A stretch of 64,000 bases of DNA, taken from contig CAIQWB010000038.1 of NCBI GenBank assembly GCA_903875465.1, forward strand, positions 1 through 64,000, in the 5' to 3' direction. The stretch's first letter is position 1; every line of letters starts with the position of its first letter. Under the pieces are notes generated by a model that made no database searches, was not told the DNA's origin, and worked only from the letters and a program-made list of their open reading frames with translations. Shown here piece after piece: positions 26,103-36,154 of the stretch. The DNA is from an uncultured Verrucomicrobia subdivision 3 bacterium (lineage in GTDB: Bacteria; Verrucomicrobiota; Verrucomicrobiia; Limisphaerales; UBA11358). The translations under genes and the position numbers were made by a program.

Positions 26103-26885
26103 CTAAATCACCACTTTGAGGCCGTCATAGGCCAGGGTCACGCCAGAGGGGAGTTCAGCCTGGGCGCGGTCGTGGTCGTAATCGTGGGTCAAATGGGTGA
26201 AATAGGTCTGCCCGGCACCGATGCGGCGGGCGGCCGTGAGGGCCTCATCCAGACACATGTGGGTGGGATGCGGTTTGTAACGCAGGGCGTCCAGCACCAC
26301 CACCTCCACGCCACGAATACGTTCGATGGCGCCCTCAGGGACTTCCTTGCAATCGCTCAGGTAAGCCAGGCGTTTGCGACCATTTTGCTCAAACAAATAG
26401 CCATTGGTATTGATGCGACCGTGCGGGAGGATCAGTGGGGTAACCGTCAGGTCGCCAAGCGTGAAAGGTCCGTCGACCACGCGGGGTTCGGGAATAAAAT
26501 AACCACGGGGCCAGGGGCCGTTGTGAAACGCGTAGTTGAACACCCGGCGCAAGTCGTTCATGGTACCCTCGTTGGCGTAGATGGGGAGGGCCTTTTCCCC
26601 GCGCAAATCGCAAAACCGCCGGCAATCGTCCAGGCCCATGATGTGGTCGGCGTGGGAATGGGTGAAAATCACGGCGTCCAGCCAGCGGATATGCTCACGC
26701 AGGCATTGCATGCGAAAGTCCGGGGGGGTGTCGATGACAAATTTAACCTGCTCAGTGGCCACATAAACGGCCGGGCGGGTGCGCCAATTTTTGGAATTGG
26801 CCAGGAATTCCGGCGGATAATCCACCCCGATCAGCGGCACCCCTTGGGAGGTGCCAGACCCCAGAAATGTAAGCGAAAGCGACAT
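26103..26885 (-). CDS. MBL-fold metallo-hydrolase (PhnP-like)
   Basis: From the ATG at 26885 the product has 260 residues. It opens '[20 protein letters not shown]', the typical first strand and glycine turn, followed by '[14 protein letters not shown]', the metal motif HSHADH ('[16 protein letters not shown]'), a further His in '[12 protein letters not shown]', 'YLSDCKEVP' and '[16 protein letters not shown]' near the end. PhnP-type proteins are phosphodiesterases acting on cyclic phosphates; without phn genes the substrate stays open. A longer in-frame reading to 27155 would run through the start of recN and is rejected. Confidence 0.85.
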   Translation of the reverse strand: MSLSLTFLGSGTSQGVPLIGVDYPPEFLANSKNWRTRPAVYVATEQVKFVIDTPPDFRMQCLREHIRWLDAVIFTHSHADHIMGLDDCRRFCDLRGEKALPIYANEGTMNDLRRVFNYAFHNGPWPRGYFIPEPRVVDGPFTLGDLTVTPLILPHGRINTNGYLFEQNGRKRLAYLSDCKEVPEGAIERIRGVEVVVLDALRYKPHPTHMCLDEALTAARRIGAGQTYFTHLTHDYDHDRAQAELPSGVTLAYDGLKVVI

Positions 26886-26949
26886 GATTGAAATTTTCTT
26901 TTGCCGAATGCGGTTCCAACCGCCAAATTCAAGCGACGAGATTTTAACG

Positions 26950-28605
26950 ATGTTAACCACGTTACGCATTAAAAACCTTGCCCTGGTGGCGGACCTCACC
27001 CTGGAGCTCCAGCCGGGCTGCAATGTGATCACCGGCGAAACCGGCGCGGGCAAGTCCATCATCATCGGCGCGCTTAACCTCGTGCTGGGTGAACGTGCCG
27101 ACCGGGCGCTCATCCGTAATGGCAGCGACAGTTGCTCGGTGGAAGCGGTGCTCAATGTGAACGGCTTGCGCGCCCCCCTGCCCGGCTTTCTGGAGGAAAA
27201 CGGGCTGGAACCTTGCGAGGACCATCAATTGGTGTTGAAGCGAACCTTCACGCTGACCGGGACCAACCGCCAGTTTGTGAATGGTTCGGCGACCACGCTC
27301 GCCACGCTGGCCGAACTGGGCAAGTGGTTGGTGGATATGCACGGGCCGCACGATCATCAGTCGCTGCTCCACCCTGCCCGGCAACTGGCGATTCTGGATG
27401 CCTACGGCAACCTGGCCGGCGAACGGGCGGCTTTTGCCGAATTGCTGCGGCAGCGAGCCGCCTTGGAGGCCGAGAAAGCCGCGCTGGTGGTGGATGAAAA
27501 AACTTACGCGCAACAACTGGATCTGCTGCGGTTCCAAGTCCGGGAAATTGAAGCGGCACGCTTGCAGCCGGAGGAGGAAGCCACGGTTGAAGCGGAATTT
27601 AACCGCGCGAGCAATGCCGCCCGGCTGCTGCAATTAAGCCAAAGCGTGCTGGATGGCCTGAGCGAAGGCGACAACCCCTTGCTCACCCAGGCGGGCATCA
27701 TTGGCCGGGCCTTGCAGGAGTTGCAACGCGTAGACCCCGGGGCGGTGCCCTTGCTGGAATTGCATGCCAGTGCGCTGGCCACCTATCGCGAGTTACAGTC
27801 CGAACTGTCGCATTACGCCGACAAGGTGGACGTGGACCCGGCCCGACTGGCGGAGGTGGAGGAACGACTCAACCTCATCCACACCCTCAAACGCAAGTAT
27901 GGGGCGAGCCTGGCCGATGTGCTGGCCTTCGGTGCCGAAGCGAAACGCCAATTGCTGGCGCTGGAGTCCCGCGATGTCGAGCTGGAACGACTCAATGCGG
28001 CACTCGCCAAGCTGCATGCCGAATTAGTTCGGACCGGTCGCGACCTGACCGCCCGGCGGCGCAAAATCATTCCGCAACTGGCGCGGGCCGCCAGCCAGCA
28101 ATTGGAGGATTTGGGCTTCAAACAAAGTAAATTTGAGATCACGCTCACCGCCGCTGCCCAACCGCTGGCCACCGGTTGGGATGAATTGGAATTTCAATTC
28201 GCGCCCAACCCTGGTGAACCGGCCAAGCCCTTGCGTGGCATCGCCTCCTCCGGGGAAATGGCCCGCGTGATGCTCGCACTCAAAACCGTGCTCGCCGCCG
28301 AGGACGAAATTCCGGTGCTGGTGTTCGATGAAGTGGACGCCAATGTGGGCGGGGAAACCGCGCATACGGTGGGCAAAAAGATGCGGCAAATCGGCCAAAA
28401 CCGCCAGGTCCTGTGCATCACGCACCTGCCCCAGGTGGCAGCGCCGGCGGATGCGCATTACGTCGTCACGAAGCAAGTCCGCGAAGGCCGGACGACTTCA
28501 GAAATTGCGTTGCTCGGGCCGGCGGAGCGGGTCACCGAACTGGCGCGGATGCTGGGCGGGCAGAGCCAGGCCGCGCGGCGGCATGCGGAAGAGCTGTTGG
28601 GTTGA
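26950..28605 (+). CDS. recN: DNA repair protein RecN
   Basis: The 551-residue SMC-like ATPase acts early in double-strand-break repair. The N-terminus '[20 protein letters not shown]' and Walker A '[17 protein letters not shown]' (about 29-45) are diagnostic. A long coiled-coil centre follows (about 160-390), then the ABC signature region '[19 protein letters not shown]' and Walker B '[20 protein letters not shown]', with '[12 protein letters not shown]' as the switch His. The ATG at 26950 is chosen over an upstream in-frame ATG at 26851, because the family starts there and the upstream part overlaps the divergent gene's start. Confidence 0.96.
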   Translation: MLTTLRIKNLALVADLTLELQPGCNVITGETGAGKSIIIGALNLVLGERADRALIRNGSDSCSVEAVLNVNGLRAPLPGFLEENGLEPCEDHQLVLKRTFTLTGTNRQFVNGSATTLATLAELGKWLVDMHGPHDHQSLLHPARQLAILDAYGNLAGERAAFAELLRQRAALEAEKAALVVDEKTYAQQLDLLRFQVREIEAARLQPEEEATVEAEFNRASNAARLLQLSQSVLDGLSEGDNPLLTQAGIIGRALQELQRVDPGAVPLLELHASALATYRELQSELSHYADKVDVDPARLAEVEERLNLIHTLKRKYGASLADVLAFGAEAKRQLLALESRDVELERLNAALAKLHAELVRTGRDLTARRRKIIPQLARAASQQLEDLGFKQSKFEITLTAAAQPLATGWDELEFQFAPNPGEPAKPLRGIASSGEMARVMLALKTVLAAEDEIPVLVFDEVDANVGGETAHTVGKKMRQIGQNRQVLCITHLPQVAAPADAHYVVTKQVREGRTTSEIALLGPAERVTELARMLGGQSQAARRHAEELLG

Positions 28606-28691
28606 CAGGGGCAAACCAAGGACTGCCGGAACCGGCTTTGGCTGCCGACCGGCCTGGAATCGCCGCATTTGACTGCGGGACGAGGCGGCCC

Positions 28692-29465
28692 TTAGGGCAG
28701 CCACCCACCCACCGCTTGGGCCGGTTGCGCCTGGCCATTCGGCACCACCCAGACGGCCAGCGCCAGCCGGCCAGTGGTGGGCTTTAAGCCTGGATCGATG
28801 CGAAAACTACCGCGGAAGTCGTTGGTTTTACCGACCAGGGGCTGCTCGTTATGGATGAGGGCCACGAAATCATGCGACAAATGTCGTCCGGCATTTTCCC
28901 CGGCAGTGACCTCCGACCCCACCCCGCTTACCAAGAGCGCGGAATGCAATTCATAAACCCGCGGACTGCCGGCCGGTGCCGAGTATGTGACCTGCCATTG
29001 CCATCCGTCGGCAGAACTGGCTTTTAACACGCCGGCATCCTTCAGTCCGGTTTCCGGGAGGGAATGACTCCATACCGGGCGCTGCCATTCCGCGCCATTG
29101 AGCACCAATTCCGGAGTGTAAATATTGGCGCTGCCCCACTGGCGGGCATATTCCCGCTGGCGATCAGCAGCAGCCTCCTGGGACCAAGGATCCCGCCAGC
29201 CCAGATAATTCCAGTAATCCACATGAAACGCCACGGGCACGAAATCACGCCACAAACCGGCGCTATCCTTTAATTTACTGAGCCAGTTTTCCGCCGGGGG
29301 ACAACTGCTGCAACCCTCAGAGGTGTAGAGTTCCAAGAGGGAGGTCTGGTGCCGGGAACTCCCCAATTCCACCGGGGCGGCGGTCAGCGCCCGGGGGAAC
29401 CAAGACAGCGCCGCCAAAGTCATTCCGCCAGCCAGCATGGGCGTGGTCAGACGATGCCAGTTCAT
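28692..29465 (-). CDS. Secreted DUF1223 thioredoxin-like protein
   Basis: The 257-residue protein has a signal peptide (about 1-30) and the DUF1223 signature 'LLELYTSEGCSSCPPAENWL' with a CxxC pair (C52, C55), followed by 'VAFHVDYWNYLGWRDPWS' and 'YTPELVLNGAEW'. Members have a thioredoxin-like fold and are predicted periplasmic; no activity is established. It lies 95 bp downstream of the MsrB-MsrA fusion on the same strand, a context compatible with a redox role. Confidence 0.88.
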   Translation of the reverse strand: MNWHRLTTPMLAGGMTLAALSWFPRALTAAPVELGSSRHQTSLLELYTSEGCSSCPPAENWLSKLKDSAGLWRDFVPVAFHVDYWNYLGWRDPWSQEAAADRQREYARQWGSANIYTPELVLNGAEWQRPVWSHSLPETGLKDAGVLKASSADGWQWQVTYSAPAGSPRVYELHSALLVSGVGSEVTAGENAGRHLSHDFVALIHNEQPLVGKTNDFRGSFRIDPGLKPTTGRLALAVWVVPNGQAQPAQAVGGWLP

Positions 29466-29560
29466 AAGTATTTTACTATGTATTAAACCGTTGGGTAGAG
29501 GGGCAAGGCTGGTCCCTACCCCCGAATTAGACTATTGGAAATGGAGGCGGTGGTTCCGCG

Positions 29561-30628
29561 TTAGGGCCGCAAATAATGGCACATATAACCACCGGGATTT
29601 TTCTGCAAGTAATCCTGGTGATACTCCTCGGCCGAATAAAAAGTTCCAGCCTTGGTGATTTCTGTCACCACGGGGCGTTTCCATTTGCCGGATTTGTCGA
29701 CTTCGGCCTTCACCTTTTCGGCGGACACCCGCTGGGCTTCACTGGTGTAAAATATTCCCGAACGATATTGGTCGCCAATGTCGTTTTCCTGGCGGTTCAA
29801 GGTGGTGGGATCGTGCATGCGGAAGAAAAACCCCAGAAACTGCTCGTAACTAAGAATGGTGGGATCAAAGACCACCTCCACGGCTTCCGCATGACCGGTG
29901 GTATGGGTGCACACCTGTTCATAAGTGGGGTTGGGCACCGTGCCGCCGGTGTAACCCACTGAGGATTTTACCACGCCAGGGAGTTTGCGAATGATTTCCT
30001 GCATACCCCAGAAACAGCCGCCGGAAACGATGGCCGTCTCCCGCTGGGTGGAGGGCTTGACGAGACCGGCCTTGACAAAGGGTTCCAGGAGGGCGCCATA
30101 ACCCGCCGCGGCCATTTGCTCCACCGGAATGAACCTGAGCGAGGCGGAGTTGATGCAATAGCGCAGATGGGTGGGCCCGGGGCCGTCATCAAACACATGG
30201 CCCAAATGGGAATCAGCCGAGGCCGAGCGCACCTCAGTGCGTACCATGCCATAGGTATGGTCACTTTTTTCCACGACTTCCGTCGGATTGACGGGCTGGG
30301 TAAAACTGGGCCACCCACAGCCGGAATCAAATTTATCCAGCGAACTGAATAGCGGCTTGCCGGAGACCACGTCCACATAAATGCCCGGCTGGTGATTATC
30401 CCAAAACTCATTATGAAACGCCGGTTCGGTGGCGGCTTTTTGCGTCACGGCATATTGGAGGGCGGTTAACTTCTGTTTGCGTTCCTCGGGTGGTATGGGT
30501 TTGAAATTATTCATGGCGATATTTTCAATTAAATTGGATTCGGTTTGGCCTGCCTTGCCCGCCCCGCAACCCACCAGGGTCAGGGCCAGGAGCAAAGCGG
30601 TGCAACTCATTAGAAGCTCGTGTTTCAT
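29561..30628 (-). CDS. MsrB-MsrA fusion: methionine sulfoxide reductase lipoprotein
   Basis: From the ATG at 30628 the product has 355 residues. A lipoprotein signal peptide ends at LVGC (C21). The MsrB domain (about 45-170) reduces Met-R-sulfoxide; it has 'SGCGWPSF' (C104) and the catalytic Cys in '[12 protein letters not shown]' (C158), but the two CxxC zinc pairs of many MsrBs are absent. The MsrA domain (about 195-350) reduces the S isomer; its catalytic Cys is C205 in 'GGCFWGMQ', with 'GYTGG' and '[10 protein letters not shown]' following. The order B then A is the reverse of PilB-type fusions. The lipid anchor implies envelope repair of oxidised proteins. Upstream in-frame codons to 30868 are rejected. 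Confidence 0.93.
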   Translation of the reverse strand: MKHELLMSCTALLLALTLVGCGAGKAGQTESNLIENIAMNNFKPIPPEERKQKLTALQYAVTQKAATEPAFHNEFWDNHQPGIYVDVVSGKPLFSSLDKFDSGCGWPSFTQPVNPTEVVEKSDHTYGMVRTEVRSASADSHLGHVFDDGPGPTHLRYCINSASLRFIPVEQMAAAGYGALLEPFVKAGLVKPSTQRETAIVSGGCFWGMQEIIRKLPGVVKSSVGYTGGTVPNPTYEQVCTHTTGHAEAVEVVFDPTILSYEQFLGFFFRMHDPTTLNRQENDIGDQYRSGIFYTSEAQRVSAEKVKAEVDKSGKWKRPVVTEITKAGTFYSAEEYHQDYLQKNPGGYMCHYLRP

Positions 30629-30707
30629 TCTACCTATGAGAGCGCCCGGCCAAACGTTTATTCCCAGATAATTTGACAATACTACAAACTGATAGAGACT
30701 TAAAGCC

Positions 30708-31073
30708 ATGAAAGTGAAGCTCCGTGCTTTTTGGTTGCTGGCGGCAAGTCTGACGGTCTCCGGGATGGCCCGGGCACAGGACCCATCCGCACTGATCCGG
30801 CCGGGCATGCTCACTAATTCTGCCCCCGCCATTTTAACCGTCACCAAATCGGAACCCCGGCTGACCATGGGAGCTCACACAGTGGTCACCGGTCTGGCGG
30901 TCGATTTGATCCAGCCCAAGCAAACGCTGGCGCTATTCCATTCGGCCGGACCAACGGTGGCGGTGCCGAAATCGGCAATCACCATGCCCCCGCCGGTAGC
31001 CGCCCCGTCAGCAATCAGCGGTCCGGCATTTCATGGCCCCAATTTCGCGGTGCTGCGGTTTAGCTTTCATTGA
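30708..31073 (+). CDS. Small secreted protein of unknown function
   Basis: The 121-residue product starts with a clear signal peptide (about 1-23, '[20 protein letters not shown]' then ARA). The mature part is rich in Ala, Pro, Thr and Val and contains '[20 protein letters not shown]'. I recognise no domain. The gene is divergent from msrB-msrA with 79 bp between starts. Codon use looks coding for most of its length; the Pro/Ala-rich tail is the least convincing part. Confidence 0.55.
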   Translation: MKVKLRAFWLLAASLTVSGMARAQDPSALIRPGMLTNSAPAILTVTKSEPRLTMGAHTVVTGLAVDLIQPKQTLALFHSAGPTVAVPKSAITMPPPVAAPSAISGPAFHGPNFAVLRFSFH

Positions 31074-31324
31074 GGGTGGCGGGTTGCCCCGGCAGGCAAT
31101 CAATACCGTGGTTTAATATAGTGCCAGGCAAAAATTCCCGGACCGCTCGCCGGGCCTTACCGGCGCATTCGTTCAGGCATTCGCAACCGAAAATAACCGT
31201 CAAAAGGCCGACCCCGCCGCGGTTTGCTGCGAATTCAACTTTCTTATGACAAAATAAGTCTCGCAAAAGGATCGGCCATGTATTCCACTTCATTATTCTA
31301 ACCAAACGCCACCCCAGCCTGGCC
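31074..31324. other. Spacer upstream of the GH63-like gene
   Basis: About 250 bp without a gene. It is AT-richer towards the 3' end (31240-31310), which may hold the promoter, but no clear -35/-10 pair or terminator stands out. Confidence 0.4.
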
Positions 31325-34069
31325 ATGCTCAAACCCAGCCCCAACTCCACAGCCGCGCCAACGCCACCCGTGGCAGCCGAACAACAGCGGATGGCCGAAG
31401 ACCGGGCGGGAACCCAAAACTGGCGGCGGTGGGGGCCTTACCTGGCCGAGCGGCAATGGGGTACAGTGCGCGAGGATTACAGCACGGGCGGGACCGCTTG
31501 GGAATATCTGCCCCACGATCATGCGCGGAGCCGGGCGTATCGCTGGGGCGAGGACGGCATTGCCGGTTTTAGTGACGACTGGCAGCACCTTTGTCTCTCC
31601 CTGGGGATGTGGAACGGCCGGGATCCCATATTAAAAGAACGGCTTTTTGGCCTCACGAATTCGGAAGGCAACCACGGTGAAGACGTCAAGGAATTGTACT
31701 ATTATCTGGATGGCACCCCCAGCCATTCCTACCTGAAAATGCTGTACAAGTATCCACAGGGGGCCTTCCCCTACACGCAACTCGTGGAGGAAAACCGGCG
31801 TCGCGGGCCCACCCAGCCGGAATTTGAGTTGCTGGACACCGGCCTGTTCGATGAGGACCGCTATTTTGATGTGTTTGTGGAATACGCCAAGGCCGCGCCC
31901 GAGGATATTCTCATGCTGGTTACCGTCCATAATCGGGGACCGCAAACGGCTCGTTTGGTGCTGCTGCCGCAACTCTGCTGCCGAAACACCTGGACTTGGT
32001 ATCGCAAACCAACCAGGCCCAGGTTATCGGCCGTGTCCGGGGGTATAAAAATTGAGCATCCCAAGCAGGGAAATTTCCAACTCCACTGTGAAGGCACGCC
32101 AGACTTGCTCTTTTGTGAAAATGAAACCAATGGGCGGCGGCTATTCGGACAGTCAGAGGCCAAAGGATATTTCAAGGATGCTTTCCATGAATATTTAATT
32201 CAAGACCGCCGGGAGGCGGTGAACCCGCAACAAACCGGCACCAAGGCGGGTGCCAGCTATGATTGCTCGATCCCGGCCGGTGGGCAGATCCGCATTCGCT
32301 TGCGCCTGGCCCCGGCAGCGGCGCTGGCGGAAGTTTCGCCGTGGACGGATTTTGATGCCGTTTTCGAGCAACGCCGCCGCGAGGCTGATGAGTTTTATGC
32401 TGGAATCCAAAAGGCCGTGTCCGATGCCGATGCCCGCCTGGTGCAGCGCCAGGCGTTTGCCGGCCTGATCTGGAGCAAGCAATTCTTTCACTACAACGTC
32501 AGCCGCTGGCTGGCCGGTGACACCACCCAACCGCCGCCACCGCCGGAACGGCTTCAGGGCCGCAACTCGGGGTGGAAACACCTCAACAACGCCGAAGTCA
32601 TTTCCATGCCGGACAAGTGGGAATATCCCTGGTACGCCGCTTGGGATCTTTCCTTTCATTGCGTGGCGCTGGCCGAAATCGACCCGGAATTTGCCAAGTC
32701 GCAGCTCATCCTGCTGCTGCGCGAATGGTATATGCACCCCAATGGCCAGTTGCCCGCTTATGAGTGGGCCTTGGGGGATGTGAACCCACCGGTGCAGGCT
32801 TGGGCGGCCTTCCGGGTGTTTCAAATTGACCGCCGGCAGCGCCAGGAAACCGATCCCGGCTACCCGGGCGACTGGGATTTTTTGGAACGCAATTTTCAAA
32901 AGCTGCTCATCAATTTCACCTGGTGGGTCAACCGCAAGGACGAGCAGGGCCGCAACATTTTCCAAGGTGGTTTCCTCGGGCTCGATAATATCGGGGTGTT
33001 CGACCGCAGCAAACCGCTGCCCACCGGCGGCTTGATCAACCAGGCGGATGGCACGAGTTGGATGGCGATGTATGGCTTGAACTTGCTGCGGATTTCCCTT
33101 GAACTGGCGGCCTGGCACAATCCCGTGTACGAAGACATCGCCACCAAGTTTTTCGAGCACTTCCTGGCCATTGCCGCCGCCATTAACGGGGTGGCGGAGG
33201 ACACCCTGAAATTGTGGGACGAAGCGGATCAATTTTATTATGACCACATCATTCTGCCGGACAACACGAGTTTGCCGGTAAAAATCCAGTCGGCGGTGGG
33301 CTTGCTCCCCTTGCTGGTCGTGGAGGTGTTGGAGCCGGAATTACTGAAACAACTGCCGGCATTTACTGCGCGGATGGAATGGTATCTGCAATACCGGCCG
33401 GAATTGGCCGGTTTGATTTCCAACTGGCGAGTCTGCGGCATCGGCGACCGCAAACTGCTTTCCTTGCTCCGCGGTCATCGCATGAATGCCCTGCTCCGGC
33501 GCATGCTTGATGAAACCCAGTTTCTTTCCGACCAGGGTGTGCGTTCCCTTTCCAAACGTCATGAACAACAGCCCTTCGTCTTTGTCGCGAGCGGGGCAAG
33601 GTATGAAGTGGGTTATTGGCCAGCCGAATCGAAAAGCGGCATGTTCGGCGGCAATTCCAACTGGCGCGGCCCCATTTGGATGCCCATCAATTATCTCATC
33701 ATCGAGGCCTTGCAAAAATTCCATCACTATTACGGGGATGAATTCAAGGTTGAGTGTCCGGCCGGCTCGGGTAAATGGGTAACCATTCAAGCGGTCGCGG
33801 ATGAATTAGTGCACCGGCTGGCCAAATTGTTTCTCGTGGGCAAGGACGGCCAGCGACCGGTATTAAAAACCCATCCCAAGCAGGCCGCTGATCCGCAATT
33901 CAAGGATTATGTACTATTTCATGAATACTTTCATGGGGATACGGGCATCGGCCTTGGCGCCTCGCATCAGACCGGCTGGACTGGGCTGATTGCCAAACTT
34001 CTACGTCCACCGCGGCAGGGGTCATCCCGGCAACAAAACGTTGCTGGAGCAAACAATTCGGCCAGTTAA
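31325..34069 (+). CDS. GH63-like glucosidase (MGH1-type clan GH-G)
   Basis: The 914-residue protein belongs to the large bacterial 'glucosidase' group related to family GH63. Near the N-terminus is 'RWGPYLAERQWGTVREDYS', then 'LCLSLGMWNGRDPILKERLF' and 'LYYYLDGTPSHSYLKMLYKY'. The (alpha/alpha)6 catalytic barrel (about 430-890) includes 'EYPWYAAWDLSFHCVALAEI', 'NGQLPAYEWALGDVNPPVQA' and 'FGGNSNWRGPIWMPINYLII', where the catalytic acids are expected. There is no signal peptide, so it is probably cytoplasmic and acts on imported or stored alpha-glucosides. The first 20 residues are Pro/Ala-rich and the true start may be later. An SDR gene follows 44 bp downstream. Confidence 0.85.
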   Translation: MLKPSPNSTAAPTPPVAAEQQRMAEDRAGTQNWRRWGPYLAERQWGTVREDYSTGGTAWEYLPHDHARSRAYRWGEDGIAGFSDDWQHLCLSLGMWNGRDPILKERLFGLTNSEGNHGEDVKELYYYLDGTPSHSYLKMLYKYPQGAFPYTQLVEENRRRGPTQPEFELLDTGLFDEDRYFDVFVEYAKAAPEDILMLVTVHNRGPQTARLVLLPQLCCRNTWTWYRKPTRPRLSAVSGGIKIEHPKQGNFQLHCEGTPDLLFCENETNGRRLFGQSEAKGYFKDAFHEYLIQDRREAVNPQQTGTKAGASYDCSIPAGGQIRIRLRLAPAAALAEVSPWTDFDAVFEQRRREADEFYAGIQKAVSDADARLVQRQAFAGLIWSKQFFHYNVSRWLAGDTTQPPPPPERLQGRNSGWKHLNNAEVISMPDKWEYPWYAAWDLSFHCVALAEIDPEFAKSQLILLLREWYMHPNGQLPAYEWALGDVNPPVQAWAAFRVFQIDRRQRQETDPGYPGDWDFLERNFQKLLINFTWWVNRKDEQGRNIFQGGFLGLDNIGVFDRSKPLPTGGLINQADGTSWMAMYGLNLLRISLELAAWHNPVYEDIATKFFEHFLAIAAAINGVAEDTLKLWDEADQFYYDHIILPDNTSLPVKIQSAVGLLPLLVVEVLEPELLKQLPAFTARMEWYLQYRPELAGLISNWRVCGIGDRKLLSLLRGHRMNALLRRMLDETQFLSDQGVRSLSKRHEQQPFVFVASGARYEVGYWPAESKSGMFGGNSNWRGPIWMPINYLIIEALQKFHHYYGDEFKVECPAGSGKWVTIQAVADELVHRLAKLFLVGKDGQRPVLKTHPKQAADPQFKDYVLFHEYFHGDTGIGLGASHQTGWTGLIAKLLRPPRQGSSRQQNVAGANNSAS

Positions 34070-34100
34070 AAATTAATCTCGTGAATAACATCTATTAAAC

Positions 34101-34106
34101 AAGGAG
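34101..34106 (+). promoter_or_regulatory. Canonical ribosome-binding site of the SDR gene
   Basis: AAGGAG lies 7 nt before the ATG at 34114. It is notable because most genes in this window have no recognisable Shine-Dalgarno sequence, and it fixes the start. Confidence 0.75.
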
Positions 34107-34113
34107 CATAACC

Positions 34114-34881
34114 ATGAATCTAAAAGGCAAGGTGGCGATTGTCACCGGCGGTAATAGCGGCATCGGCATGGCCATCGTCTTGGAACTGGCCAAACAAGGG
34201 GCCAACATCGTTATTGATTACGTCGTCCACCCCGAGGCCACGGAGGCGCTGGCCCAACAGGTGCGGGCCCTGGGCGACTGCGCGATTGGCGTAAAAGCGG
34301 ATGTCAGCCAGGTGGCGGAGCTGGCAACCTTGATTGCCACTGCGGTGCAGGAATTCGGCCGCATCGACATCATGGTCAACAATGCCGGGGTGGAAACCCG
34401 CACTTCGATTCTGGACACCACCGAGGCGCAATATGAGAAAGTGCTCAACATCAATCTCAAGAGTGCGTTCTTCGGCACCCAGCTCGCCGCGCAACAAATG
34501 ATCAAACAAGGCGGCGGCGGACGCATCATCAATATTACTTCCGTCCACGAGGACTGGCCCATGCCCGGCAATACCGCCTACTGCCTCGCCAAGGGCGGCA
34601 TGCGCATGCTCACCCGGACTGCGGGCGTGGAACTCGCGCCCCACAACATCCTGGTGGTCGGTGTGGGCCCGGGCGCGGTGGCCACGCCGATCAACACGGC
34701 GACCATGGCGGATCCCTCGCTGCTACAAAAACTCAACAACGCGATCCCATTGGGCCGCCTGGGGCGCCCGGAAGAAATCGCCCGTTTGGTGGCTTTTTTG
34801 GCCGGCGACGGCGCCAGCTATATGACCGCCACCACCATCTTCGCCGATGGCGGCATCATGCAAAGCAGTCCAGGTTTGTAA
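34114..34881 (+). CDS. Short-chain dehydrogenase/reductase (glucose 1-dehydrogenase-like)
   Basis: The 255-residue classical SDR has the cofactor motif 'VTGGNSGIGMA' (from residue 10), 'NNAG' at 89-92, and the catalytic residues S143, Y156 and K160 ('YCLAK'). The start of the dinucleotide fold and 'IDYVVHPEATEAL' suggest NAD(P) use similar to glucose 1-dehydrogenases, and the ending 'ASYMTATTIFADGGIMQSSP' is standard. The substrate is not determined by sequence; placement behind a glucosidase gene makes a sugar plausible. Confidence 0.88.
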   Translation: MNLKGKVAIVTGGNSGIGMAIVLELAKQGANIVIDYVVHPEATEALAQQVRALGDCAIGVKADVSQVAELATLIATAVQEFGRIDIMVNNAGVETRTSILDTTEAQYEKVLNINLKSAFFGTQLAAQQMIKQGGGGRIINITSVHEDWPMPGNTAYCLAKGGMRMLTRTAGVELAPHNILVVGVGPGAVATPINTATMADPSLLQKLNNAIPLGRLGRPEEIARLVAFLAGDGASYMTATTIFADGGIMQSSPGL

Positions 34882-34933
34882 TTATCGCCATATGCGGCTT
34901 GGTTTTAGGTCCCGTAAAGGTTAGATTACCGGG

Positions 34934-36055
34934 GTGGTAACCGACATTAAAACCCTGACCCGCGAAGAATTGGAAACGCAATTTGCCAGCTGGCAGCAGC
35001 CGGCCTATCGCGTGGCCCAATTGCTGGAATGGCTCTATACCCGCCGGGCGGCAAGCTGGGACGAAATGACCAACCTGCCCAAGGCGCTGCGGGAGTTGCT
35101 CCGCCAGAATTATTCCCTGCACACCCACGAACTCGTGCGCAAGCAGGGCTCGGCGGACACGACCCAGAAATTTTTGTGGAAGCTCGCCGATGGTTCCCTG
35201 GTGGAAAGCGTGCTCATCCCGGCCAACCCGGCTCTTTATGGTGAGGCCAGTGACCGGCATACCCTCTGCGTTTCCACGCAGGTAGGATGCGCTTATGGGT
35301 GCAAGTTCTGTGCCAGTGGGTTGGATGGCTGGAAACGCAACCTCAATGCCAGTGAAATCATCGAACAGGTGTTCTCGGTGGAACGCTGGCATGCCGCGCA
35401 GCCCAAAACCGAGACCACCCCCAAAACGGGCGGCCGGCTGGTGGATAACCTGGTGATCATGGGCATGGGTGAACCGCTGGCCAATTACGACAACTTGCTT
35501 ACGGCTCTGCGCATCCTGAACGCGCCCTGGGGGGGCGGCATCGGGGCTCGCAAAATCACTATTTCCACTAGCGGCCTCGCGCCGCAAATCCGCCGACTCG
35601 CCGCGGAACCGTTGCAATTTCGCCTGGCGATCTCGCTGCACGGCGCCACCGACGCCGTCCGCGACCGAATCATGCCCGTCAATCGCAAGTACCCCTTGCG
35701 TGAGCTCGTCGCTGCCTGCGAAGATTACCAATCCGTGAAGGGCCGGATGATTACCTTCGAGTATATCTTGATCGCGGGAGTCAATGATGCGGTGGACCAA
35801 GCCAAACCGCTGGCCACCCTCACGAAAAAACTGTTCGCCAAGGTCAATCTGATCCCTTACAACAAGGTCGAGGGACTGCCTTGGGAACGACCGGCAGAAG
35901 CTGCCCAGGAAGCGTTTTTAGCGGCCTTGGAAAAGGAGGATGCCATCGCAACGCTTCGCCGGGAAAAAGGTCACGACATTGACGCCGCCTGCGGCCAGTT
36001 GCGCTTGCAAACGGAAAAGCAATTGCGTGAGGCGAATGCGGCGGCCGGGAATTAG
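34934..36055 (+). CDS. rlmN: 23S rRNA/tRNA adenine-C2 methyltransferase RlmN
   Basis: The 373-residue radical SAM enzyme methylates A2503 of 23S rRNA and A37 of some tRNAs. The cluster motif C119-x3-C123-x2-C126 lies in 'STQVGCAYGCKFCASG'. The two mechanistic cysteines are C112 ('LCVSTQ') and C353 ('AACGQLR'). Other signatures are 'NLVIMGMGEPLANYDNLLTA', 'STSGLAPQIRRLA' and 'EYILIAGVNDAVDQA'. A GTG at 34934 is the start; the N-terminal helix-hairpin 'LLEWLYTRRAASWDEMTNLP' is complete from there. Confidence 0.95.
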   Translation: MVTDIKTLTREELETQFASWQQPAYRVAQLLEWLYTRRAASWDEMTNLPKALRELLRQNYSLHTHELVRKQGSADTTQKFLWKLADGSLVESVLIPANPALYGEASDRHTLCVSTQVGCAYGCKFCASGLDGWKRNLNASEIIEQVFSVERWHAAQPKTETTPKTGGRLVDNLVIMGMGEPLANYDNLLTALRILNAPWGGGIGARKITISTSGLAPQIRRLAAEPLQFRLAISLHGATDAVRDRIMPVNRKYPLRELVAACEDYQSVKGRMITFEYILIAGVNDAVDQAKPLATLTKKLFAKVNLIPYNKVEGLPWERPAEAAQEAFLAALEKEDAIATLRREKGHDIDAACGQLRLQTEKQLREANAAAGN

Positions 36056-36154
36056 GGAGGGCGGGCATCGGCTGGTGGAAGGGACAGAGACGGCCATGGG
36101 TGCATGGTCCATGATTGCAATTTGCTCCCAATTCCCTTATCCCCTCTTTCATCA

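Noticed and set aside
26886-27155. Extended N-terminus of the MBL-fold gene
   Set aside because: It runs antisense through the start of recN; the MBL fold begins at the ATG at 26885.
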